Source of the DNA: RGIG7450 sp045633565
GTDB taxonomy: Bacteria > Bacillota > Clostridia > RUG12999
Reading direction: 5' to 3'
NCBI GenBank assembly: GCA_045633565.1
Contig: JAZQYO010000029.1
Location: forward strand, 1-38,095
DNA length: 38,095 nt
Part shown: positions 14,636 to 21,231 of the stretch, piece by piece
Layout: each line of letters starts with the position of its first letter
How positions within the stretch are numbered: position 1 is the first letter of the stretch
Position numbers and translations under genes: made by a program
Notes under the pieces: model-generated
The model's database searches: none
The model's input: the letters and a program-made list of their open reading frames with translations, nothing else
Told to the model about the DNA's origin: nothing

Positions 14636-15180
14636 TTTTCACATTCTCGCCTCTCAATCTCTGCACAATCAAGTAAATATTCTTGAAATTCAATTTTCTT
14701 TAATGCTTCAACAAATAATGGGTGAAGTTCTTCATATTGCGTTTTTGGTGCATATTTAACTTTGTTATCGGTTAATCTTTTCCATTCGTCAAAAACATCC
14801 CAATAATCATTTATTGCGTTTTCTCTTTTTTGCTTTTCTCTATCCCTTTTTGCTTGTAAAATTCTTTGTTGATAATGTGAACGTCTTAAATCTTCAAAAG
14901 AACTGCAATTCAACACATTCAAATTAAAATCAATATCAATTTTTTTTAGCGTTTCAAGAAAAGACAAATTAAAAAGAGTTTGCACAAACTTTATAACATC
15001 GCCTGAAGCGTGACACCCAAAACAATAATAAGATGTGTCATAGATTTTCATTGAAGCGGTTTTTTCGTTGTGAAACGGACAAATTATTTTATTTCTCCTG
15101 TCTGTTTCAAATCCGTAACGCTCAATCACTTCTCGCATTGTCAGGCGGTCTTTGATTATCGGTACAGGGTCAAATCTCAT
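14632..15180 (-). CDS. CHC2 zinc-finger DNA primase-like protein, 182 aa
   Basis: Contains only the DnaG-type zinc-binding module: CPFHNEKTASMKI then YYCFGCHASGDVIKFV (Cys34, His37, Cys53, Cys56), followed by a helical region with no TOPRIM catalytic motif that I can see. The protein may recognise template or help load the VirE helicase, with catalysis supplied by the partner or the host. ATG 15180 is chosen; a GTG nine bases earlier has no better site. Overlaps the glycosylase gene by 11 bases. Confidence 0.87.
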   Translation of the reverse strand: MRFDPVPIIKDRLTMREVIERYGFETDRRNKIICPFHNEKTASMKIYDTSYYCFGCHASGDVIKFVQTLFNLSFLETLKKIDIDFNLNVLNCSSFEDLRRSHYQQRILQAKRDREKQKRENAINDYWDVFDEWKRLTDNKVKYAPKTQYEELHPLFVEALKKIEFQEYLLDCAEIERRECEK

Positions 15181-15637
15181 ATTTTTCACCCATTATCTGC
15201 TCATAACCCTCACACAATCTCGCCCATTCTTCGTCTGTTATGCGTGATTTACCAACACCAAAAATGTGTTTTTCATAGAGATTGCTTAAACACACTCGCA
15301 GATATTCTTTGTTGTGCCAACCACTAAATAATGGCATTTCTATTGTTGTAGGTCTTTTGAAATCTTCAAATTCTTCAACAATATTTGGATTTATTGGTTT
15401 ACCATATCTTTTATCGCTGATTTGCTTATTGTATCGTTTTTTATATTCCTTGCGATACAACTCAAAATACCAACAAAGATGTGCTTTCGGATATTCCATA
15501 ACCCTGTTAATAAGCAAATGATTTGTTTTCCCTTTATCTCTCCAATCGTGCATAATTGCAACCAATTCTCTTAATTGCCCTTTAAACTGTGCATCAGGCA
15601 AATATGGGAGAAGTCTGTAATCCCAAATTCTCGTAAT
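15170..15637 (-). CDS. DenV-like pyrimidine-dimer DNA glycosylase, 155 aa, probable AUU start
   Basis: Resembles T4 endonuclease V (PF03013-type): TRIWDYRLLPYLPDAQFKGQ then LRELVAIMHDWRDKGKTNH aligns with TRI...YREL and the following helix of the T4 enzyme, retaining the Arg-Glu pair that contains the catalytic Glu. In T4 the catalytic nucleophile is Thr2, exposed after Met removal. Here that Thr is residue 2 only if translation begins at the ATT at 15637-15635, which lies exactly six bases after AGAGG. TTG 15643 would add two residues and lies on top of the ribosome site. It probably repairs UV dimers or processes abasic DNA. Confidence 0.75.
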   Translation of the reverse strand: MTRIWDYRLLPYLPDAQFKGQLRELVAIMHDWRDKGKTNHLLINRVMEYPKAHLCWYFELYRKEYKKRYNKQISDKRYGKPINPNIVEEFEDFKRPTTIEMPLFSGWHNKEYLRVCLSNLYEKHIFGVGKSRITDEEWARLCEGYEQIMGEKYEI

Positions 15638-15639
15638 AA

Positions 15640-15765
15640 TCAACCTCTTTCAATATAATTTTCTAATGACAATCTAACAAGACCTAAAATTGTCATTTTT
15701 TTCTTTTTAGTGTATTCAGAAACTTTGTTGAAAAGTTCATCACCAAGTAATTTTTTCCAGTTCAT
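15640..15765 (-). CDS. Small ribbon-helix-helix-like protein, 41 aa
   Basis: MNWKKLLGDELFNKVSEYTK then KKKMTILGLVRLSLENYIERG. The second half looks like the helix-helix part of a CopG/Arc protein. AAAGGGGTG lies upstream of ATG 15765. It ends with the glycosylase ribosome site. Possible regulator, low certainty. Confidence 0.55.
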   Translation of the reverse strand: MNWKKLLGDELFNKVSEYTKKKKMTILGLVRLSLENYIERG

Positions 15766-15779
15766 AAAATTCACCCCTT

Positions 15780-16031
15780 TCACCATTTTAATAACTGCCC
15801 ACAATAAGAACAAGCATTTTGTTTTTCGTTTACATATCTATCACAAGTGGGACAATAATGATTTTTATGCCACTCTTTATCTAAACCTTGATATTTTTCT
15901 ATTTTGGTTACAATAGCAGGTGTTCTAAACGACACTGCTTTTTTTGCAATGTTTACGGCATCTCTACAATTCAAATCTGTGCAACCTTGAACCAAATAAT
16001 CTAAATAAACATTTGCTTTTTCTATATTCAT
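15780..16031 (-). CDS. Zinc-ribbon hypothetical protein, 83 aa
   Basis: The C-terminus has CPTCDRYVNEKQNACSYCGQLLKW, a two-knuckle zinc ribbon of the type seen in many phage proteins (CP.C...N..CS.CGQ...W). The N-terminal 45 residues are helical. It lies at the start of the 16.2-kb transcript. Function unknown. Confidence 0.7.
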   Translation of the reverse strand: MNIEKANVYLDYLVQGCTDLNCRDAVNIAKKAVSFRTPAIVTKIEKYQGLDKEWHKNHYCPTCDRYVNEKQNACSYCGQLLKW

Positions 16032-16032
16032 A

Positions 16033-16188
16033 TTATTCCACCCAACTTTCTACAACATTGTACTTTTCTGAAAATTTATTTATTCCGTTGTTTGCTTCTT
16101 CAATGGTTTTATAACCACTATAAATACAAATATTCCATTTTCTTGTACCATCTGTTATTGTTGCCATTGCTTTGTAAAACTTTTTCAT
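16033..16188 (-). CDS. Small hypothetical protein, 51 aa, first gene of the 16.2-kb transcript
   Basis: MKKFYKAMATITDGTRKWNI then CIYSGYKTIEEANNGINKF and a terminal VVESWVE. The fold looks like beta-hairpin plus helix. A perfect GAGGT site precedes ATG 16188, and the promoter -10 is 34 bases upstream. Not recognised. Confidence 0.65.
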   Translation of the reverse strand: MKKFYKAMATITDGTRKWNICIYSGYKTIEEANNGINKFSEKYNVVESWVE

Positions 16189-16221
16189 TTTAATTTACCT
16201 CGTTTCTTATTTGTTGATATA

Positions 16222-16250
16222 ATATTATTATATTTTTAATACTTTGTCAA
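16222..16250 (-). promoter_or_regulatory. Promoter: TTGACA, 17 bp, TAATAT
   Basis: -35 TTGACA (16250-16245), 17-bp AT-rich spacer, -10 TAATAT (16227-16222). Unlike the other five promoters it lacks the extended -10 TG. It lies between the terminator at 16282-16312 and the small gene at 16188, and should drive the glycosylase, primase and helicase genes. Confidence 0.8.
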
Positions 16251-16281
16251 TACATTTTACGAAAATAATTTAATTTTTTTC

Positions 16282-16312
16282 AAAAAATATCAGCCGTATT
16301 TCTACGACTGAT
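16282..16312 (-). terminator. Intrinsic terminator after the GIY-YIG gene
   Basis: Minus strand ATCAGTCGTA and TACGGCTGAT pair (10 bp, one G-T) around a short GAAA loop, followed by a T run. It sits seven bases beyond the stop of the nuclease gene. Confidence 0.88.
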
Positions 16313-16318
16313 TTTGTT

Positions 16319-16900
16319 TTACTCGACATCTAAAAATTCCTTGAACTTCTGCAAGGCTTTCTCTTGGTTTTTCGTTGGTGGGTTTTTCTTTGGTACAAAA
16401 TCCAAATGCAACTCAAACAAATGAGCCACCATTTTTCGAGCGTTTTTTTCACCTTGTGCAATGCCGTCATAATAATTTTTAGGTGTTTTGGCATCGCCTA
16501 ACGCTTTTTTGCCTTTGCCTTGACTTCCTGTGGTTTCATTTCGGAGCTGATAACCAGCGTTAGCGTATTTTTTGATATAATACTGTTCCTTTTCATCAAG
16601 TTCGTTTTCAGAAAATTCCAAACAATACACCTTGTAGCCCGTGGGATTTTCTTCACTCCAAAATCCGTGCTTTTTGATTGACAAATCAATGTGTTGATAA
16701 CCGCTCAAATGACTTGCAAGGCGTTCTCTGATGTGTAAAGCCTGACCGATATACCCATACCTGAACCCATCTTCTTCACGCAACAAAAAATATATACCAC
16801 TTGTATTCGGACAATCAGGGCAAACGCTTAAAATTCTCTCTTCGTTTTTCTTTTTTATATCGCAAATTTGTTTATAGTTTAGTTTACCTATAACAAACAC
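16319..16900 (-). CDS. GIY-YIG nuclease family protein, 193 aa
   Basis: GIY at residues 35-37 (NTSGIYFLLRE), YIG at 50-52 (YGYIGQALHIRERL) with the conserved Arg region, and a candidate catalytic Glu at about 105 (ENELDEKEQYYIKKY). A GKGKKALGDAKTPKNYYDG segment and a basic C-terminal domain may bind DNA. It could be a free-standing homing-type nuclease or a recombination/host-DNA-degradation enzyme. The start is uncertain: GTG 16900 directly abuts AAAGAAAGG, while ATA 16891 has ideal spacing. It is bounded by a large hairpin upstream and a terminator downstream, like an inserted cassette. Confidence 0.85.
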   Translation of the reverse strand: MFVIGKLNYKQICDIKKKNEERILSVCPDCPNTSGIYFLLREEDGFRYGYIGQALHIRERLASHLSGYQHIDLSIKKHGFWSEENPTGYKVYCLEFSENELDEKEQYYIKKYANAGYQLRNETTGSQGKGKKALGDAKTPKNYYDGIAQGEKNARKMVAHLFELHLDFVPKKNPPTKNQEKALQKFKEFLDVE

Positions 16901-16929
16901 CCTTTCTTTTGCGTTTATTTGCCATTTAA

Positions 16930-16981
16930 AGCCACTCTAAACTCAAAACAATGTAACTTGTTACTTAAATTTAAAGTGGCT
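16930..16981 (-). promoter_or_regulatory. Long hairpin in the leader of the GIY-YIG gene
   Basis: AGCCACTTTAAA (minus 16981-16970) pairs with TTTAGAGTGGCT (16941-16930), 12 bp with one mismatch. The loop itself contains a nested GTAAC-AA-GTTAC hairpin (16964-16953). It ends about 30 bases before the nuclease start. No strong T run follows, so an attenuator or translational control element is more likely than a plain terminator. Confidence 0.55.
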
Positions 16982-17001
16982 AAAAACGGCTTTAAATCAA
17001 T

Positions 17002-17562
17002 TTAAAAAGGAAGCATATCATCATCCACGCTTGAAACGAATGTTGCAGATTGTGCAATATTGTTTGGCACTTCAACAGAAAGTTTCTTTAATTCAGGCAC
17101 TTTAAAATCGCCCTGTTTTATCTGTTCAACTGTTTTAACATCTTTAACATATAAGCGTTCTTTGGTTTCGCCTGAGCCGTTCACATACTCCTCATAACCT
17201 ATTACAAGACCGACATATTTACCCATAAGAGATTTTTCATCCCACGCCCATACATAACCAGCGTTACTCTGTTCTATGCAGTTTGTGAAGTGCTTGAACA
17301 TACCAAGAGCCTTTTTTTTGTAAGAACGAATGAAAGAACCGCCCCAATAATCTGAAAATCTTTCGTGCTGTTTTTCAAAATATCCTTTGTATTCGCCGTG
17401 GGCAATATCAAATTCAATTTTGAGATAATCGCCCTTTCCTGTTTCGTCATTGAGTGGTACATCATCTGCAAGTGTAACTCTACAAATATAGCCACCTGCA
17501 GGGATTTTGTTAAAATCGCCTGTTGTTGCTTGAATGTTTTCGTAGTTGTTAATTGGTTTCAT
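17002..17562 (-). CDS. DUF669-like ssDNA-binding protein, 186 aa
   Basis: Probable phage single-stranded DNA-binding/recombination accessory protein. The IPAGGYICRVTLADDVP start, FDIAHGEYKGYFE, and GLVIGYEEYVNGSGETKERL followed by VKTVEQIKQGDFKVPELKKL match the DUF669 type; the protein ends DDDMLPF, an acidic aromatic tail like those through which SSBs recruit partners. It is encoded just downstream of the Sak4-like ATPase, as usual for this recombination pair. Confidence 0.82.
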   Translation of the reverse strand: MKPINNYENIQATTGDFNKIPAGGYICRVTLADDVPLNDETGKGDYLKIEFDIAHGEYKGYFEKQHERFSDYWGGSFIRSYKKKALGMFKHFTNCIEQSNAGYVWAWDEKSLMGKYVGLVIGYEEYVNGSGETKERLYVKDVKTVEQIKQGDFKVPELKKLSVEVPNNIAQSATFVSSVDDDMLPF

Positions 17563-17576
17563 TTTTAAAAACTCCT

Positions 17577-17810
17577 TTATTTTAATTCTTTAATTTCACC
17601 GCTAAAGTCGAGCGGACATTTACTTGAAATATATTTTTGTGGGAATTCGCTTATTTCTTTTGTTAATTGGCAAATTCCATTGTTTCTGCTGAAAAATTTA
17701 CATTGATAACAATTTATATCTGCATTGCCTTTTTGGTCTATGGGGAAGTGTACTTTTACAATACACTCGCCCCAAATATAACCTGAAACACCGCTATCAT
17801 AATTAGCCAT
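17577..17810 (-). CDS. Cysteine-cluster phage protein, 77 aa
   Basis: MANYDSGVSGYIWGECIVKV, then INCYQCKFFSRNNGICQLTKE and SSKCPLDF. The cysteine spacing suggests a zinc site. I recognise it as a common neighbour of Sak4/DUF669 genes, function unknown. ATG 17810 overlaps the ATPase stop by 8 bases; a five-residue longer start has no ribosome site. Confidence 0.7.
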   Translation of the reverse strand: MANYDSGVSGYIWGECIVKVHFPIDQKGNADINCYQCKFFSRNNGICQLTKEISEFPQKYISSKCPLDFSGEIKELK

Positions 17811-18453
17811 TTTCGTATTCCTCAATAGCTTTTAAAACTTCAGCTATATCGTTTGGAATGGTTTTTGTGTCAAACAATCCCATTGGTGTTTTAGCAGTTG
17901 AGAAATTTGCCTGTGTTTCAAAAAGATATTGACCATCAACACACTTTGCATAAAGCACAATAGGAAATTTTGTTTCAAGTCCAATTTTAGAAAGTTTTTG
18001 ACCGTTGGTTTTAATGCTTGTGAATAAATAACCGCTATCGTCACGAACTGTTTGAGAATGACATACAAAGATAACTGTTATATCATCCCTCATTGTTAAA
18101 GCGTAGTCAATGATACCATAAACCGCAGTTGCTAAATCCATCCATTTATCATAGCCTTTTTCTTTGCTTCTTCTCATTTCATCAGCAACCATAATTCCAT
18201 TGAGCGTATCAATTACAATTGTTTTGATATTTGGTCTATTATCATTTATTCCGTGCAAGAAGCTTAAAACCTCATCTTGCCAATCGGTGCAGTAGTAGTT
18301 TTTACTTTCTGCATTATACTGTTTTTTCCAACCTTTCCAAGAAAGACCTTTTTTGTCGCAGTCAAAATAATAAGTTGTTTTTGGGTCAAGGTTTCTCATT
18401 GACGTTGTTTTACCTGAACCACTTTCACCCATAATACCAATAATTCTTGCCAT
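17803..18453 (-). CDS. Sak4-like RecA-fold ATPase, 216 aa
   Basis: Single-domain P-loop ATPase with Walker A GESGSGKTT (9-17), Walker B TIVIDTLNG (Asp 82) and a VIFVCHSQ strand ending in a sensor residue (about 130-137). The size and the YYFDCDKKGLSWKGWK segment fit the phage Sak4/AAA_24 group, which acts in single-strand annealing recombination with an SSB partner. The partner here is the DUF669-like protein two genes downstream. Confidence 0.87.
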   Translation of the reverse strand: MARIIGIMGESGSGKTTSMRNLDPKTTYYFDCDKKGLSWKGWKKQYNAESKNYYCTDWQDEVLSFLHGINDNRPNIKTIVIDTLNGIMVADEMRRSKEKGYDKWMDLATAVYGIIDYALTMRDDITVIFVCHSQTVRDDSGYLFTSIKTNGQKLSKIGLETKFPIVLYAKCVDGQYLFETQANFSTAKTPMGLFDTKTIPNDIAEVLKAIEEYENG

Positions 18454-18566
18454 TACATTTCACCTCTTTCAAACTCTGCTAAAATCCTGTCTTGTTCCAT
18501 TCTTGTTTGACCTTTTAAAGTTTCAACTAATCTTTTTTCTTCGGGCATTAAAAATAACATTTCCAT
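18453..18566 (-). CDS. Small hypothetical protein, 37 aa
   Basis: MEMLFLMPEEKRLVETLKGQ then TRMEQDRILAEFERGEM. Preceded by AAAGGAG and ending in the ribosome site of the ATPase gene (GAAAGAGGTGA), whose start it overlaps by one base. Acidic helix; function unknown. Confidence 0.6.
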   Translation of the reverse strand: MEMLFLMPEEKRLVETLKGQTRMEQDRILAEFERGEM

Positions 18567-18567
18567 T

Positions 18568-18840
18568 TTAAAACTCCTTTCCGTCATAAATTTCGTTTAA
18601 AATTTTGCGTTCGTTCATTGTAAAATTCGCATCAAGCAGTTTCTTGAATGTACCAACTAAATCAGCCGTGCAATCGTTACACACACCATTTTCCAGTTCA
18701 TCTTTAAAGAACCACGCTTTACACTTTTCGCATTGTTTGGCTTCTTCAAAATCAAAGTCTAAACAATGAGGGCATACCTTTTCACCTTTTACAACAATTA
18801 TTTCGTCAAAAAGTTCGTGACAACTGCAACATTTTAACAT
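18568..18840 (-). CDS. Double zinc-ribbon protein, 90 aa
   Basis: Four CxxC-type knuckles (CCSCHELF, CPHCLDF, CEKCKAWF, CNDC) form two zinc ribbons in the first 60 residues; a C-terminal motif (LLDANFTMNERKILNEIYDG) follows that I know from other phage early proteins. Possibly a transcription or replication modulator. Function unknown. Confidence 0.72.
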   Translation of the reverse strand: MLKCCSCHELFDEIIVVKGEKVCPHCLDFDFEEAKQCEKCKAWFFKDELENGVCNDCTADLVGTFKKLLDANFTMNERKILNEIYDGKEF

Positions 18841-19025
18841 TTTTCTGCACCTTCCAATTCATCCATTTTCTGCTCAAAGTAAAGCAGATTGTTTTTTCTT
18901 ACCTTAACTTTTTCATTTTCAATTCGCCAAATGTTAGTTTGCGATGTTCCTAACCGCTTCGCTAACTCATACTGACTTATTCGATTTCTTGCTCTATAAT
19001 TGAGCATTCTCTCTTTTAGTGTCAC
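18834..19025 (-). CDS. XRE-family helix-turn-helix protein, 63 aa
   Basis: RISQYELAKRLGTSQTNIWR followed by IENEKVKVRK is a clear Cro/CI-type HTH (helix 2 QYELAKRLG, recognition helix SQTNIWRIE). With almost nothing beyond the DNA-binding domain it resembles Cro-sized regulators. GTG 19025 follows AGGTAGGTG. It is an early gene, fourth after the 19743 promoter, and a candidate for switching early transcription. No paired CI-like gene is present. Confidence 0.82.
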   Translation of the reverse strand: MTLKERMLNYRARNRISQYELAKRLGTSQTNIWRIENEKVKVRKNNLLYFEQKMDELEGAEKC

Positions 19026-19033
19026 TTTTTCAC

Positions 19034-19228
19034 CTACCTTTCACTATTCAAACTTTCAACTGATTGACCTATCAATTTATACAAACAATCTTTGCAAACT
19101 GTATTCACCATATTACCAATTTTAACAGTAAAAATTTCATCAAGTTCTTTGTTTGTGAATTGTGAATTATAATTCGCTTTTTTGCACTCTATACAAGAAC
19201 AACTTTGATTAATTTTTTTAACTTCCAT
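19034..19228 (-). CDS. Zinc-finger hypothetical protein, 64 aa
   Basis: SCSCIECKKANY near the start and VCKDCLYKLIG near the end give two CxxC pairs bracketing a helical middle (TNKELDEIFTVKIG). ATG 19228 has GTAGGTG upstream; a three-residue longer GTG start is possible. Function unknown. Confidence 0.65.
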   Translation of the reverse strand: MEVKKINQSCSCIECKKANYNSQFTNKELDEIFTVKIGNMVNTVCKDCLYKLIGQSVESLNSER

Positions 19229-19294
19229 TTTATACACCTACCTTTATTTTTATTTATGGAATAGGGCTGATACGCTCAACCCTTTACAAGCGTG

Positions 19295-19486
19295 TTATAC
19301 TCTTTCAAATGCTATTCCGTCACAATCTCGTTTTCTTAAAACACCTTTTTCAACTAAACTGTAACAAGCTCTTAAAATTTTCTTGAAATCGTAATCATCA
19401 CCCCATAAACCGACAAATTCGGGTGAAGTAAAATGGTCGCTATCTTCGTCAATAAATTTTAATACTTTTTCTTCATAGTAACTCAT
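19295..19486 (-). CDS. Small winged-helix-like protein, 63 aa
   Basis: MSYYEEKVLKFIDEDSDHFT, then PEFVGLWGDDYDFKKILRAC and YSLVEKGVLRKRDCDGIAFERV. The helix-helix-VEKGVLRKR hairpin order looks like a winged-helix domain of the MarR/replication-regulator kind, though short. ATG 19486 follows AAAGGAATTAAG. DNA binding is inferred only. Confidence 0.6.
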   Translation of the reverse strand: MSYYEEKVLKFIDEDSDHFTSPEFVGLWGDDYDFKKILRACYSLVEKGVLRKRDCDGIAFERV

Positions 19487-19527
19487 ATTCTTAATTCCTT
19501 TCATATAGTGGGCGGTTGCCCGCCATT

Positions 19528-19695
19528 TTATAAACTTTCGTGATTTTCATTAACGACATCATAGAAGTTTTCTTCGTATGTGCCGTTTTGCTTGTCAATT
19601 TCTTCGTATTTCTCAATAGCTTTTTTTGCCTCTTCGATTGTTGCGAACTCGCCAATGAATGTGCCTGTTTCTCTGTCTGCTGTGTAGATTTTCAT
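19528..19695 (-). CDS. First early gene, hypothetical protein, 55 aa
   Basis: MKIYTADRETGTFIGEFATI followed by EEAKKAIEKYEEIDKQNG. The beta-hairpin plus helix layout is common in phage early micro-proteins. ATG 19695 is used (GGAAG upstream); an in-frame ATG at 19752 lies upstream of the transcription start. Function unknown. Confidence 0.68.
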   Translation of the reverse strand: MKIYTADRETGTFIGEFATIEEAKKAIEKYEEIDKQNGTYEENFYDVVNENHESL

Positions 19696-19716
19696 AACGT
19701 TTACTTCCTTTCGTGT

Positions 19717-19728
19717 GGGGTGTTCCCC
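19717..19728 (-). promoter_or_regulatory. 5'-leader hairpin of the early transcript
   Basis: GGGG-AACA-CCCC in the leader, about 10 bases after the expected start. Similar short stems head other transcripts of this genome. Confidence 0.4.
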
Positions 19729-19742
19729 TGTTCTGTGATTAC

Positions 19743-19771
19743 AGATTAACACATTTAATTACATTTGTCAA
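19743..19771 (-). promoter_or_regulatory. Early promoter: TTGACA, 17 bp, TGT-TAATCT
   Basis: -35 TTGACA (19771-19766), 17-bp spacer, -10 TAATCT (19748-19743) with extended -10 TG. It faces the replication module, directly after a strong terminator. The perfect -35 and consensus spacing suggest host sigma-A use. Confidence 0.83.
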
Positions 19772-19801
19772 CACTTTTTCATAAAAAATTTAAAAATTTT
19801 C

Positions 19802-19843
19802 AAAAAAAATAAAAAAACAACGGCTACCCCTTAAGATAGCCGT
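19802..19843 (-). terminator. Strong terminator ending the late transcript
   Basis: ACGGCTA and TAGCCGT pair (19843-19837 with 19826-19820) around a 10-base loop, followed on the minus strand by TGTTTTTTTATTTTTTTTG. On the plus strand GTTTTTG follows, so it could work both ways. It separates the lysis/late region from the early promoter. The next 77 bases (19844-19920) hold only a small TGCCTT/AAGGCA inverted repeat. Confidence 0.9.
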
Positions 19844-19920
19844 GTTTTTGCCTTATAACAAGGCAGTTAAGAAAGAAGGTGTAAAATGAAAAAGTACACT
19901 GATGCCCTACGGATAATATA

Positions 19921-20142
19921 TCACCTTTTAACTAATTTGTCAATAGTGTCGTGATATATCTGCCGTTCTTTCTCATTCTGTGTACTTGCATACAAATCCC
20001 TGCAGAAGTTTATCAAATCACCGCACACCTTTTGAAAGTTCAAGGTGCTATGTTCTTCTTTGTATATCTGCAAAGACGGAAAAATGTTACTTGCTTCTGT
20101 GTCTTGTGCGTTGGTTTTAAGCCGTTCATCTTTCACCGACAT
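19921..20142 (-). CDS. Hypothetical protein, 73 aa, last late gene
   Basis: MSVKDERLKTNAQDTEASNI followed by FPSLQIYKEEHSTLNFQKVC and a helical, charged C-terminus (YHDTIDKLVKR). Preceded by AGAAAGGGGTG. Similar short helical proteins end the late operon in related phages; function unknown. Confidence 0.65.
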   Translation of the reverse strand: MSVKDERLKTNAQDTEASNIFPSLQIYKEEHSTLNFQKVCGDLINFCRDLYASTQNEKERQIYHDTIDKLVKR

Positions 20143-20162
20143 AGCACCCCTTTCTGTGTCGT

Positions 20163-20645
20163 TTACATTCTTTCGATTTTCCTCATTGCATCTTTGAGGA
20201 TTTGTCTCTGTTCCTCGTCTGCCGAGGTCATCATTTCCCCCATCTTGTTTAAGATGTGGTCTTTAGCATCGTCACGAGAATAACGTCTGTCCATTCTTTC
20301 TTCTGAATAATCATCATAAGAAGAACCGCCATCATAAGAACCGCCCTCGCTTGAATAACGACCTCTACTGTCACGCTTTGCATTTCTGCCTCTGCCTCTG
20401 CGTTCGGAGTACATCATATCATCATCGTATGAACTACCGCCCATATAAGAAGAACGACCACGACCGCCTCTTGCTTCGGAATAACCGCCATCATCTTCGA
20501 GCATTTCAATTTTGTCAAGATTTTTTACTGTATCGGTTAATTTCCAAATCATATCAAGGTCAGAAACATTTTTCATTTTACCCATTTCTGCGTATTCTTC
20601 AAGCTCTTTACAAAGCATTTTCTTTATTTTCTCAATATATTCCAT
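20163..20645 (-). CDS. Low-complexity Arg/Gly/Ser/Tyr-rich protein, 160 aa
   Basis: Two helical ends (KELEEYAEMGKMKNVSDLDM and DEEQRQILKDAMRKIERM) flank a disordered centre of RG and SSY/SYDD repeats (GGRGRSSYMGGSSYDDD, RRGRGRNAKRDSRGRYSS). I recognise this layout as recurrent in clostridial phage late regions. The centre looks like an RNA-binding or phase-separating RG region. Function unknown. Confidence 0.75.
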   Translation of the reverse strand: MEYIEKIKKMLCKELEEYAEMGKMKNVSDLDMIWKLTDTVKNLDKIEMLEDDGGYSEARGGRGRSSYMGGSSYDDDMMYSERRGRGRNAKRDSRGRYSSEGGSYDGGSSYDDYSEERMDRRYSRDDAKDHILNKMGEMMTSADEEQRQILKDAMRKIERM

Positions 20646-20662
20646 AAATCAACACTCCTTTC

Positions 20663-21094
20663 TTATGCCACACGCTCAAATACGATATTAGCGTTCTGCA
20701 CATCGATATCTGTGGTTGCACTTGTATTCTCAACGCTGACACTCACACAACAAGAACAAGGAACGTCAATAAAACTTGTGATTGAAACGTTGAAAAACGC
20801 TCCTGCAACTGTTGGAGTAACGATAGCCGTAGCGTTGCCGAGTTGTTCTCCATTGATAGTTAAAGCCACGCTTATTGGTTCGACTGTGCCACCATCTGTT
20901 GCTACTGCAATATTACCGTCAAATGTTACACGATAAACCGCTTTGCAACCATTGTTAGAGCCTTTTAAGAAGAATATACCACTATCATCTCTGTGTGAAA
21001 TATATCCCTTTTTGCAACAACGTGAGCCGTTGTTAAATAAAACATTATCATCCACCCCGATTGTTTGAAGTGGGATTGCTGAATATTCTGCCAT
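20663..21094 (-). CDS. Beta-sandwich late protein with cysteine clusters, 143 aa
   Basis: Starts at ATG 21094 after GAAAGGAA. The sequence (YSAIPLQTIGVDDNVLF, alternating beta strands VALTINGEQLGNATAIVTP, PCSCCVSVSVENTS) looks like a TNF/C1q-like or BclA-C-terminal-like jelly roll. RCCKKGY and CSCC cysteines could form disulfides or metal sites. Might be a virion surface or capsid decoration protein. Function unknown. Confidence 0.7.
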   Translation of the reverse strand: MAEYSAIPLQTIGVDDNVLFNNGSRCCKKGYISHRDDSGIFFLKGSNNGCKAVYRVTFDGNIAVATDGGTVEPISVALTINGEQLGNATAIVTPTVAGAFFNVSITSFIDVPCSCCVSVSVENTSATTDIDVQNANIVFERVA

Positions 21095-21119
21095 AATAAA
21101 AATTCCTTTCAAATAAATT

Positions 21120-21151
21120 AAGCGGTAAGATACTACTGCACCCTACCGCTT
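21120..21151 (-). terminator. Hairpin between late genes, possible weak terminator
   Basis: AAGCGGTA and TACCGCTT pair (8 bp) around a 16-base loop, then AATTTATTTG on the minus strand. The T run is interrupted, so read-through is expected. Upstream 21165-21231 contains a TCGCA-CCT-TGCGA mini-hairpin and nothing else recognised. Confidence 0.45.
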
Positions 21152-21231
21152 TTAAACATTATCAACTATTTCCATTTTGGAACAAGTTGAACATCTCGCA
21201 AGGTGCGAAAAGTAGTTAATTGGTTATTCAA

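Noticed and set aside
18834..19025. Lysogeny repressor
   Set aside because: The protein is only an HTH domain, there is no integrase, excisionase or divergent promoter pair, and it is co-directional with early genes. It is better seen as an early regulator.
19886..19954. Plus-strand 22-codon frame with AGAAGGTG upstream
   Set aside because: No promoter on the plus strand, and it overlaps the end of a minus-strand gene. Most likely chance.
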